A stretch of 64,000 bases of DNA from positions 1-64,000 of the forward strand of contig CALCVP010000031.1 of NCBI GenBank assembly GCA_937907705.1, written 5' to 3'. Origin of the DNA: an uncultured Prevotella sp. (GTDB lineage: Bacteria > Bacteroidota > Bacteroidia > Bacteroidales > Bacteroidaceae). Of the stretch, positions 17,914-28,000 are shown one piece after another. Numbering within the stretch: position 1 is the stretch's first letter; each line of letters opens with the position of its first letter. Under the pieces are notes generated by a model, which saw nothing but the letters and a program-made list of their open reading frames with translations, did no database searches and was not told where the DNA came from. A program made the translations under genes and the position numbers.

Positions 17914-18824
17914 AGTTTCTCTGCTATTCTTAGTTTAGCGCTTCGGCTGCGTGGGTTTTCCTGTTGTTCTGCTTCTGTGGGCACTATCACCTTGTTGTTG
18001 ACCAACCGGTAGGGGGTTTCCATTCGTCCGTAGAAGTCTTGATGGCGCCGGCCTTCAGCGTTGCCTGTCTTCATTACGTTTTTTACAATGCGGTCTTCCA
18101 GACTGTGATAGGTAATCACAGAGAGACGGCCGCCTGGATCCAACACCTCTGTGGCAGCCTTGAGCATCTCTTTCAAGGCTGTCATTTCATGGTTTACTTC
18201 TATGCGAAGGGCTTGAAACAGCTTGGCCATGTCTTTCTTCTCGCGTTCGCGCTTGAACAGCGGTGCCACACAATCCATAAAATCCTGGGTGGTGGCAACG
18301 GGCTGCTCCGTGCGCCGCTTGACCAGTGCAGCGGCTATCTTGCGCGAGTTTTTCAGTTCGCCATAGAGGTAAAACACATCTGCCAGCGGCTCTTCTTCAT
18401 ACTTGTTCACAATGTCGGCAGCGGTCATGCCGTCGCGCTTGTTCATGCGCATGTCAAGAGGAGCGTCAAAGCGAAACGAGAAGCCACGTGTCTCATCGTC
18501 GAAATGGTGGCTTGATACGCCCAAGTCGGCCAACAATCCGTCTATATGCTCTACGCCATAATAGCGCATCCAGTTTTTCAGATACCTGAAATTGCTGCGC
18601 ACAAAGGTAAAACGGGGGTCGTCTACAATGTTGCGCTCAGCATCGGCATCTTGGTCAAAGCTGTAGAGATGACCTTCTGAACCGAGTCTTGACAGTATCT
18701 CGCGGCTGTGGCCGCCACCACCAAATGTAACGTCCACATAAATGCCGTCGGGCTTGATGTCAAGTCCGTCAACACTGTCTTTCATCAACACTGGCACATG
18801 ATAGGTATGGGCTGTTGTTACCAT
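17910..18824 (-). CDS. rsmH: 16S rRNA (cytosine(1402)-N(4))-methyltransferase RsmH
   Basis: A SAM-dependent methyltransferase modifying C1402 in the ribosomal decoding centre. Motifs: HVPVLMKDSVDGL at the start, VDVTFGGGGHSREIL (SAM site, near residue 33), LLADLGVSSHHFDDETRGFSFR (ends of the segment near 105), and YHSLEDRIVKNVMK near the C-terminus. The open frame extends up to 18977, but that codon lies in the promoter -7 element (18975-18982). The ATG at 18824 gives the family-typical start MVTTAHTYHVPVL and 304 residues, so I choose it. It is the first gene of the dcw cluster; no mraZ precedes it. Confidence 0.95.
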   Translation of the reverse strand: MVTTAHTYHVPVLMKDSVDGLDIKPDGIYVDVTFGGGGHSREILSRLGSEGHLYSFDQDADAERNIVDDPRFTFVRSNFRYLKNWMRYYGVEHIDGLLADLGVSSHHFDDETRGFSFRFDAPLDMRMNKRDGMTAADIVNKYEEEPLADVFYLYGELKNSRKIAAALVKRRTEQPVATTQDFMDCVAPLFKREREKKDMAKLFQALRIEVNHEMTALKEMLKAATEVLDPGGRLSVITYHSLEDRIVKNVMKTGNAEGRRHQDFYGRMETPYRLVNNKVIVPTEAEQQENPRSRSAKLRIAEKL

Positions 18825-18974
18825 ATTTTGTATTTCTGTTTTCAAGTTGGAGGGGTGTCGTCTGCCGTTTGTCGGCAAGCGACACCTGTATTTGTTCTTT
18901 ATTCTTTGCAATAGGGGCAGCCGCACACTGCGTACACGGCGAAACGCTGCATAAAGCAAAGGGCTATTCGACGC

Positions 18975-18982
18975 CAAAGTTA
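18975..18982 (-). promoter_or_regulatory. Promoter -7 element of the dcw cluster
   Basis: Minus strand TAACTTTG matches TAnnTTTG, with predicted transcription start near 18968, 144 bases before the rsmH ATG. It excludes the upstream start codon at 18977. No good -33 element is apparent. Confidence 0.55.
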
Positions 18983-19125
18983 CATAAAATATACCATATA
19001 GCTGTGATATTTTGCCGGATTTTTATGCCGAAGACAAGAGGCTTCCTGTTTTCTTGAAGGTATGGAAGACGGAAAGCTGACGAAAGCAGTCAGCTGTTTT
19101 TGTCCTCTTTCCAACGCCAAAGTGT

Positions 19126-19167
19126 AAAAAAAAAGAGTTTCTACAGACTCGCGTCTCCAGAAACTCT
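19126..19167 (-). terminator. Terminator after the small membrane protein gene
   Basis: On the minus strand a hairpin with arms starting AGAGTTTCT and ending AGAAACTCT (two internal mismatches) is followed by nine T (19134-19126). It separates this gene from the dcw cluster. Confidence 0.8.
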
Positions 19168-19246
19168 ATGTTAAGAATATGATATTTGAGTACGTATATA
19201 ATCCTTGTCAACAATTGCCAAGCACGAGATGGCACACCGCTTCCGC

Positions 19247-19552
19247 TTATCTGTCTACGGATGCATTGGTCTCTTGGCTCAACATAGTATCTGCGTCTTC
19301 TACTGTTTCAGCAGACAATGATTCGCTTTTTCTATATCCTGACTCTTGAGCACCATACACCTTTTCCGGCTTTTCTGTCTTGATGTCTTTTTCGGCATAG
19401 TCATACCGCAACTGCGCATTGTCAGCTGGGGCAAACAGTTTCAGGCACAATACTGTCAACAACACTACATCCACTATAAGTATTGCCACCAACAGTGTCA
19501 AAGAATGTTTTAATTCCAAGTCAGATAGTTCAAAGTGAAAAAGTTTCTTCAT
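19247..19552 (-). CDS. Small single-pass membrane protein of unknown function
   Basis: A 101-residue protein with a short cytoplasmic start (MKKLFHFELSDLELKHS), one long hydrophobic helix (LTLLVAILIVDVVLLTVLCLKLF, about residues 18-40; only its ends and centre matter) and a polar, acidic, probably extracytoplasmic tail rich in E, S, K and T. I recognise no family. It occupies the place just upstream of rsmH where mraZ often stands, but has its own promoter (19627-19634) and terminator, so it forms a single-gene unit. The coding call rests on the coherent topology, promoter and terminator. Confidence 0.7.
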   Translation of the reverse strand: MKKLFHFELSDLELKHSLTLLVAILIVDVVLLTVLCLKLFAPADNAQLRYDYAEKDIKTEKPEKVYGAQESGYRKSESLSAETVEDADTMLSQETNASVDR

Positions 19553-19626
19553 TTGTTTTTAATTACCGATACTACACTTCGGTCTTTGCCAAACCGTATT
19601 TATGTTATCCTTAAATATTCCGTATG

Positions 19627-19634
19627 CAAAGTTA
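19627..19634 (-). promoter_or_regulatory. Promoter -7 element of the small membrane protein gene
   Basis: Minus strand TAACTTTG, 75 bases before the ATG at 19552, the same octamer as in front of rsmH. No clear -33 element. Confidence 0.5.
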
Positions 19635-19948
19635 GTAAATTATCCGATTGGTTAGTGTAATTATACACTGAAAAATACTGAAAACACACTTTCTTCCTTG
19701 TTTTTTCAACTGAAAATGCACTAAAAAGCCTATGTAGTAACTTATTTTAACGTTTATGTAATATTTGTTTACATGCTTTGTCATGTAAATATATCAAAAA
19801 AAAGGCTATTCTGCCCTTTCTTGCAAAGCAAAAGAAAAACAGGTACTTGCACTGCCAAAACGGTCATAAGCCATCACCATCACCTTTTCTACCATTACAC
19901 CGCCTCAGTAAGCAAACATGATTGGCAGCCAAGGTACAGTCAAAAACT

Positions 19949-20058
19949 GAAAGCACTGCAACCGGCAAACGATTGCTATGCTTTCGGGAAGTGATTGCAG
20001 TGCTTTCGGGAAACAATTGCAGTGCAATCGCCAGACGATTGCACTGCAATTAAAATAC
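19949..20058. repeat. 22-bp palindromic repeat array A (5 units)
   Basis: Five contiguous 22-base units start at 19949, 19971, 19993, 20015 and 20037. Each has a left word (GAAAGC, GATTGC, GATTGC, AATTGC, GATTGC), three central bases and a right word (GCAACC, GCTTTC, GCTTTC, GCAATC, GCAATT), then seven variable bases. Units four and five contain exact 13-base palindromes around GCAGTGC or GCACTGC. The array sits 51 bases past the stop of the Omp28-like gene. It is not coding and has no T-tract. Confidence 0.9.
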
Positions 20059-20109
20059 GAAGAAATGTATCCTTGCCATAAGCAGATGCTCAAAATAATT
20101 GTTTCTTTA

Positions 20110-21825
20110 TTATCTTGCCATCACTTTACGAACTTCACCATTACTATACCGCACAATGTTTATGCCTCTGCTCAAGTGATTACGCAAACTGCCTTGTACA
20201 TCATAAATGGCTGTCGGAACACCGACAGCATTGGTTTGGGTTGTTGCAATGCCCGTTTCTATTGCATCATGCCCCACAAGGTCTACCTGTTCTACATTAT
20301 ACACCTGACAATTGTTGCAGTCATTGAGGTCATAGTTGCTCACAAAGGCCACAATGTGCATGTTGGAAGCGTCCCAATCTGCGGGCAGTGTTACAGTATA
20401 GGTCTTCTCAATTTCCGCACCGCCAACAAATGTAATAGGCTCGCCATTTACAGGAGTAACAAAACGCCGGCAAATATGATTGTGCTGATAGTTGGCCAAG
20501 TCAGGCGACTGCTCTGCTATGACCCCGTCTTCTATCAACAAGACATGAAGGGCTGGTGTTCCTGTTATAACAGAACCTTCTACCACATGGGAGCCTGCCT
20601 GAATCTTCAGCTGCCGGGAGGCCTCGTCATAATCACGCTTGATGCCTACGCTGACAGAAGCCGTCGATGATGCAAAATGGTTAACCAATTTGCGTATCTG
20701 GTCTGACTCCAGCACATTCAGCACAGGACCTGAAGTGGAAACGCCTAATTCTGTCATGTTCGTACGGTCTATCATCATTGCCGGGGCGAATGTAGTGCTG
20801 GAGTTATAGAACCGCTGCAAGACAGAGGAACCTGAGGCAGTAAAGATGTCTGTGCCCGCACCATAGTGGTGAGCAACGAGCACATAATTGTCAAGACCCT
20901 TCACTCCTTCGGCGATACGCGTCTGACCTGCCGGACAATTGGAACAGCCCTGTGTGGTAAACTCCTCTATCAGAACCTTTTTAGGTACCACTTCGCCCAA
21001 CACCTTTATAGAGGTCGTAGCCGTGTTATTGGCAGCAAACTCGTCATCTTGACCATTAATTGACTGCAATGTGGCCTCCAATGTATAATTGCCTATGGTA
21101 TCCGGAGCCTCAACAGGAAGGGTAAAGGAGCCTATCTCACCAGGCAATATATCGTCAAGCGACACGTCACAAGTTGCTTCTTTGTCGCCAATACGGTAAG
21201 CAATCTTGGCAGTCGTAGCGTCTTGGCTTGTATTGTTACGCAGCTTTCCACTCAAGGAAAAAGCCTTTCCCTTGCTTACCGTAGCCGAAGAAAGCGACAG
21301 CAAAGCAGCATCAACAGTATGGTAGCTGTCGCCGTCTATCAGTGCTTGCAGACACAATGACTGACCTTCAGAAGCCGACATGTCCGTCCATTTCCCTCCA
21401 TTCAGCACCCAGCACCCATTGGTCCAGGCATCTCCGGATATGCCGACATAGCCAGAAGATGTGGTGCCGACAACAATATCACCTTGAGGATAATCAACCG
21501 GGGTGGTGAAACTTATGTCATTCCATCCCTTGAAAAGGGCTCCGGTTTTCATTTCATACAAGTTGCGCCCATCAAGACTGCTGCGCACAAAAACGACAAT
21601 GCCTCCTGGTGCATCGCTGGTCAAGCCTATACGGGCACCTGTTATTTTTGAATGGCAATACATGCTGAAAGCATCGGCATTAAGCTTAATGGCTACCGCT
21701 GAGGCGGAAGTTTGGCTGAGACTTGCATCTACCACGTCGCCGTCACAATAGCCTATGGACAAATCGTCTGCCCGCACAATGCCCAAAGATGCCAAAAGCA
21801 ATATAATTGATAAAATATACTTCAT
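20110..21825 (-). CDS. Secreted Omp28-related protein with thioredoxin-like CxxC
   Basis: A 571-residue exported protein. A signal peptide (MKYILSIILLLASLGIVRA) is followed by a beta-rich region with a CARDB-like segment (about residues 180-285, KVSKGKAFSLSGKLRNN style), then the Omp28 domain starting VLIEEFTTQGCSNCPAGQ (about 295-312), a thioredoxin-like fold with a CSNC motif. The C-terminus (YDVQGSLRNHLSRGINIVRY) resembles a Por/T9SS sorting domain. It lies 212 bases downstream of the 2184-residue surface protein gene on the same strand. The redox role of the CxxC is inferred from the fold; substrates are unknown. Confidence 0.8.
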   Translation of the reverse strand: MKYILSIILLLASLGIVRADDLSIGYCDGDVVDASLSQTSASAVAIKLNADAFSMYCHSKITGARIGLTSDAPGGIVVFVRSSLDGRNLYEMKTGALFKGWNDISFTTPVDYPQGDIVVGTTSSGYVGISGDAWTNGCWVLNGGKWTDMSASEGQSLCLQALIDGDSYHTVDAALLSLSSATVSKGKAFSLSGKLRNNTSQDATTAKIAYRIGDKEATCDVSLDDILPGEIGSFTLPVEAPDTIGNYTLEATLQSINGQDDEFAANNTATTSIKVLGEVVPKKVLIEEFTTQGCSNCPAGQTRIAEGVKGLDNYVLVAHHYGAGTDIFTASGSSVLQRFYNSSTTFAPAMMIDRTNMTELGVSTSGPVLNVLESDQIRKLVNHFASSTASVSVGIKRDYDEASRQLKIQAGSHVVEGSVITGTPALHVLLIEDGVIAEQSPDLANYQHNHICRRFVTPVNGEPITFVGGAEIEKTYTVTLPADWDASNMHIVAFVSNYDLNDCNNCQVYNVEQVDLVGHDAIETGIATTQTNAVGVPTAIYDVQGSLRNHLSRGINIVRYSNGEVRKVMAR

Positions 21826-22037
21826 ACGTTAAAAGCTTAGTCTATAAATATTTTCAAATTACTGATATGCTATCGTTTATCCAAAAGTGCAAAACTGATT
21901 TGCCCTTATTGTGAACACGAGCTTGTCAAAGAGAAAAGAGGATACGCCACAACAGTTTTTTGTACCTTTCATGACATACCCTCTTTGGCTTATTTACACG
22001 AAGTAGGTGTTACAACCTGCTTCTTCATCCGCTTACA

Positions 22038-25000
22038 TTACTTGACAACAAGTTTTGTAGTAGTCTGCTTACCGTTCACCTGTACGTTTACAAGATAAAC
22101 GCCTTGACCTTGACGAAGACTTACATGAGTAGTGCCCGGCTGCAATGAGCTGCTGTAAACAGTAGCACCGGCAACAGAAGTTACCACTACCTCTGCTTTA
22201 TTGGCCACTATAATGTCAAAGTTGCCGTCGCATGGATTAGGAGTTACTACCACTGCTTTCGCATCTGCGTCTACATTGTCAATGCCGGAAGTACCGTTGG
22301 CATTGACCACATTGGTAAAGGTAGCGGCAGACTCACCACTTGTGTACACAGCCTTGATGGCCCATACATAATCGCCTTTCTTGGCCAATTGCTTCCATGC
22401 TGTATCTTTAAACAAGGTTTCTGTTATCACCTCTTGATTCAACTTGGTCCAAGAGGTCTCGTCAACATCATTGCCTTGAGCCAAACGGTACACATTGTAA
22501 CCCAACACATTGTCAGCCTTCTCAGCTTTCAACGCATGATGAGCAACAGCCACAGGCGCAGTTTCTACTGCGGCCTTCGTAACTTTCAATGCGCCAGTCT
22601 CTGACTTCATGGCAGCCTTGACAGGAGCAGCAGTCATTGAAGCAGCATCAGCAGGTTCGCCTAAATCAGCACAATAAGCATGCACAAGCACATTATAGTC
22701 AAGACTTGCTACCTGACTAAATGAAGCCCAGCCACTGCCGGTATTGCCCCAATCGCCTTTTCCTGGCACAGCAGGACCACGGTCTACGCCTATTACTCTA
22801 CCGGAACCTACATATTCATAGCCAATGAGCAAAGGCTCGTTGCCGTTGATATAATAAGGTGTCGCAAGCTCTACCTCATTCCATGCACCTAACTTGACAT
22901 TGTCTACATCCTGTGAGTAAACCTCCTCTACGCCAGTGGTATTGATGCGCCATATCTTGGCTGTCCATGCAGGATTGTCGCTAATTTCATCTTTCGCATC
23001 ATTTACATAGAACGCTATCTTGGATATGCTCAGCTCTTTCATGCCTTTGGTCTCTTGGTCTTCTGTTGTAAAGAGCTGTCCTACTGCTATCTCACCGGTA
23101 GAAGATCCAATACCGCCCAAGACCTTGTTGGTATCCCAATAAGCCCAGCCTTCAGCAGGAGCGTAGGCACCTGGAGCACGCCATGTTATGCTAACGGCGT
23201 CATTATTGTCTACAGACTCAGCCTTGGCATAAACCGGAGCTGACTTTATTTCATTGAGAACTACCGACAAGGTATCATAGCCGTTCTTCAGTTCTACGGT
23301 CTTCGAGCAAGTGTCAAAGCCGGCTTTGGCTACCGTCAAAGTAAATGTCCCCTTTCTGACTTCTTGCAATTGGCAAATGCCTTTGGCATCTGTTACACCC
23401 TCATAGGTATCGGTTGCATTTGAAAGTTTCACGCTTGCACCTGCCGCAACGGTACCGTTGTCGGTAGCTGTCTTGAGGGTAACGAGCGATACTTTTCCTT
23501 TTTCAAGCAACTTGCTGAATGTTGGCTCAGAAGCAGTACTGCCGAAATAGTTGCCCTTTACGGCATAAAGATAATCTGCATCTGCCTGGTCTTTCCATAT
23601 GGCATCAGTATAAGATGTTTCTTGAATGGCCTCTGTCGTAAGCTTTGTCCACTTGGTTGCATCTGCCTTGTCAGCAGCTTTCAAGCGCCATACATCATAT
23701 TTGATATCCTTTACTTTACTTTCTGTTTCATCAGGTGTGTTGGTTATATGACTGGCTATTTCCCAGTTGCCTTGTATTTCACTGCCGTAGTCCAGTCTTT
23801 CCCATACATACATCCTGTCAGCAGCAGAGTAATAGTACATTAAATTACCGCCGTCTACATGAGGACCGGCATCATAACTACAAGCATATTCGCCCTTATT
23901 GGGCTTTACTTCATAACCAATGATATAGCTTCTTGAGGGGTCTATCAACACAGGCTCATCCAAACGGGCTTTTGCCCAATGAGCAGTATCGGTTACAACA
24001 CAGTCTTGAGAGTATATTTCCATCTCTTTGTTCTCTGGGCCACACCATACTTTCAATTTATAGGTAGCAGGCACACCAGCACGGAAACTGATACTGTCAA
24101 TATAGAACTGAGTGTATGCATATTGCTTCAAGTCTGCAGGAGTAAAGCGCTGACCGACAATCATTGTATTGTCGTCTGAAGTCTTTCCAATGAAGCCGCC
24201 ATGCTGTTTGTTGCTCTTGGTTACCTCATATTCAATAGCCGTTGAAGGCTGCTTCCACGACAAGTCAACATGATCTATAAGGTCTGTAGCAGACAATTGC
24301 TCCACACTCTTTGCATTTGCATTAAGAGCGGCCGACAAAGTTTGCTCCTTGACATTTATATCCAAAGAGTCAGCATAACGGTTATAGTACGGTTTCAGCA
24401 CTTGAAGCTGGTAGCGGTCAAAGTGTACATTCTCAAACACCACATTGCCATTGGCATCTGTATTGCCCGTAAACGTATAGTATTTGTTCATGAGCTTGAC
24501 CTCTGCATCAGCTATATTGCCTGTATTAGCCTTGACATTGACTGTCAATTTGCTATAACGGCCCTTGTCTACACCATCAGAGAAGGTAGACTCACTCATT
24601 ACATCATCGCTGTAAACGGAGCGAACAGCATAACGGTAAGGCTTGTTCTCCAGGTCTTTCCATTTCGTATCCTCAACAGAATTGCCTGTTACCACCTTAT
24701 CATTTACCTTGGTCCATTCATCAGCAGAAAGGCTTTCTTCGCCACAAGCCAGACGATACACATTATAGCCAACAGGCATCTTGTTAGCTTGAGGAGCTTT
24801 TTGGGCTGCCTTGGCAGGCATCACATTTGTTGCAGTTGCAAATATCTGCGCACTATACTGGTCTGAACCAAGTGTTTTGACTACTGAAGGCATTGATTCA
24901 GAAGCATAAGCCGGTGTTTCCTCTTCTGTACCGGTTGTTGCTGAAGAAGCCCATTCTACTGCACGATTATTATTGTCATTAGAGAATACTGCCTCTATAT

Positions 25001-28000
25001 TCCAGTTATAATCCATCTCTCCTGACAATGCAGCAGATGCACTGCTCCACGCATTTTGGGAGTCATCGAAGAGGCAATCACCGCCATCCACGAGAGGACC
25101 TCTGTCAAATGACAGTGGATAAGCACCGCTTGAGCAACTTACACTATAACCAATGACTGTATTCTTTGTAGGATCAAGCTTGAACGGTTTCTTCAATGTA
25201 TAATCGTTCCACTGGCCATAACTACTTACAGTCATGTCTTCTGAGTATACTTCAGACTCGTAGCCTTTCTTGCCTTGCCATACCTTCAGCGTAAACTTGG
25301 CAGCACACATAGGTATATAACGCAAGTGTGTCAAGTAGTAATCGGCATCAACACCTTTGGCTTTGAGCTCCTCAGGGGTAAAGCGTTGGCCTATCGACAT
25401 CTCCAGTTTGCCGCCAAACTGACCATAAGAAGATGTACCGCTCTTGGAAAGAGAAACAGGTTGTACAGGCAACTTCCATGATACGACAGCTTTGTCTGTG
25501 GCATCTGTTGCCGCTACACTATAAGGCGAAGCCGGTGTCGGAGTCATTTCCAATGTGCCCCAGTCCACTTCTTTCTCTGCCTCTTCCGAGTCAAACATCC
25601 AGTTGGAAGTTACAGTCTTGTAGTCTTTTGCCTCTATTGTATAAGCAAATACTTTGTCTGTATACATCTTGTCGACAGTAAACTCACCTGCGGCGTTCGT
25701 TTTTGCAGTATAAATAGAGTCGCCAGTAATGGTGATAGTCGCATTGGCAATGGCTGATCCGTCAATTGCATCTGCCACCTTACCATTGACTTTCACTTGA
25801 GAAGTCTTGCGTACATTCTTTATATCTATTACAGTCTGCTGGCCGGCAGTAACAGAACCGCCTTTTGAAGCCTCAACATAGCCCTTTCCAGAAGTAGTCA
25901 ATCGGGCCCAGCCAGTAGGAACATACGGCATAGTATATGTACCGTCGGCATCTGTTTTAGCAGACAAGCCATTGGTATTGGATGCAGTTACCGTAATATC
26001 CTTGACGGCATTGCCTTCACTGTCTGTAACTTTACCTGTTACGCTGCCGTAAGTCTTTGAATTGATAAAGAAGATAGTGTTAGGTATATACGAATAGAAC
26101 GAGCCGTCATTTTGGTCCGGATTGTTGGGATCCATTACGTTTCCAGAGCGTGAAGCGCCCAAACCAGCTTCCGTGGCATAACAAGCAAGGCCATAACCGT
26201 CAGCGGTAAACAGGTCGCTGTCATACTCACCCACTACCATTATTGATACATTGCCGCCCGTGTACTCAAACGATTTGTCAAAAGGAATAACGAGATCGTA
26301 TTCGCCACGCATCAAGTCGAGCTTGCCATCAAACACCAGAGACATTTTATTGGCAGGTATCCAGCCTGTGTTCATATCTGTCTGTGTGGTGTTGCCCATA
26401 TATATCTTGAATGGCACTCCCTTATAATCGCGGCTCATGCTGAAGCGCACTTTATAAGCAATAGAGTCTATTACACCTGCCTTGTTGCCAAAAGCATCAG
26501 CAGTATATACCGTCTGGTTGAAGGCTACTCCATAGCGAGAGAATGGAAGAACTGCGCTCAATGTATTGCCTGTACCAACGGTAACAGCGTGCATATAATC
26601 AGGTTGTACGGTAAGTTTGGTATATGAAGTATAGTCGTCTGTGGCGCACTCATCACCATCCATCACCACTTTGCCGCGCAAAGCCATCGGTCCTACTGCG
26701 GCCGGAGTCCAAGTAATAGAGGCTGTTCCGCTACCGCCAGCAGCAAGCTGACGTGTTATTTTCTTTTCGCCAAGTACTTTACCGTCATTGTCAAGCAACT
26801 GAACAGTAAACTTGCCCGAACGCTTTGAGCCTACATTAGTATAGGTAATACCCGTAGTAACTGTTGTTCCAACGGTAGGATTGGTATCAGTATTGGTTAT
26901 GCTGGTGGCCTCTATGTTGTTCTCATGCATCTCTTCTACTCTCATGTCATCAAACCATAAATAGCTGCTTGACACATTGTAGAGATGCAAACCTATGTAA
27001 GCATTGGTTGTAGAGGCTGGAGTGAAGGTCTCTTCTATAACAGACCAAGCACCGTCTGTGCTCACATCAGTCAGTGTCTTGATGGTATTGCGCTGTGCAT
27101 TGACCGTAGAGTCTTTACCGTATGTGATGTCCAGGCAGAAGCTTTGGAACTGTCCACACTTGACTTTGGAAGTAAACTTATAGGTTTTGCCTTTCTCCAA
27201 TTTCACTGGTGGCGTGTAAAGAGACTCGTCTATCGTTTTATCACGATATGCAAAGCCCACTGCCGACGGGCTTTCATAGCCACTGTAATGATTGATGCCC
27301 AAGGTGTATCCGTCCTTGTTGTTGTCCACAATGGTCCACATCGGATAGGTATCTTCGTTTTCCCAGTTCTCGCGCAACGGCAGATTGGCTGTCTTTCCTG
27401 CTTTTATTGCACTTGAAGTGGCAGAAGCTCCCACGCCATTCACGTTTCGAGCCGTAATTTCATAAGAGTACACACCATAGGTAGCCAAATCCGTATCCGT
27501 ATATGATGTGGCTTCCAAATTGGTAGCAAGCACCTTGCCATCAGGTTTCCTGACGATACGATAGCTCAAATCCTTGGTGTCATACCAGCCTCCATACAGT
27601 CCGAACACTGATGGAGTCCAAGCCAAGTCGATAGCTGTCTTCTTGTCGTTCAAGGCAGCGGTAACGCCTTGTGGCGCACCCGGGCGGTCTACACCTATGT
27701 AAGTATTAACCGATACCCCGGCACTATTGCCTGCCGTGTTGCCCGCTACTATGGTATAGCTATGCTTTCCTTCGGTAGGATTAGGGTCTGTCCACGACAT
27801 TTCGCCTCCAACAGTTATGCCATCTCGCAACACTACGGAGTCTTTTTTATCCTTGTAAACGGTTACAGACGACAGGAAGTCCAAGTCTTCACCTTCACGG
27901 CTCTTTGACGGATTGGTCCATTTCAGAGTCATGCTCAGTTCGCCATTCTTGCCCGGCTCATGTGTCAGGTTGGTAATAGCGGCTGGTGAAGCATTGTTGC

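Larger units (their letters stand above)
18825..19246. other. Leader and promoter region of the dcw cluster
   Basis: This 422-base gap holds the rsmH leader (about 144 bases), the -7 element at 18975-18982 and the terminator of the upstream small membrane protein gene at 19126-19167. No open frame here resembles MraZ, and no repeated TGGGN boxes of the MraZ operator type are visible. Confidence 0.5.

Noticed and set aside
18825..18977. Longer N-terminus for RsmH starting at 18977
   Set aside because: The start codon is inside the -7 element and the extra residues look like no RsmH; ATG 18824 gives the family start.
21999..22023. Terminator after the giant surface protein gene
   Set aside because: The 9-bp hairpin GAAGTAGGT/ACCTGCTTC lacks a T-tract on the minus strand and lies close to the stop codon; too weak to call.
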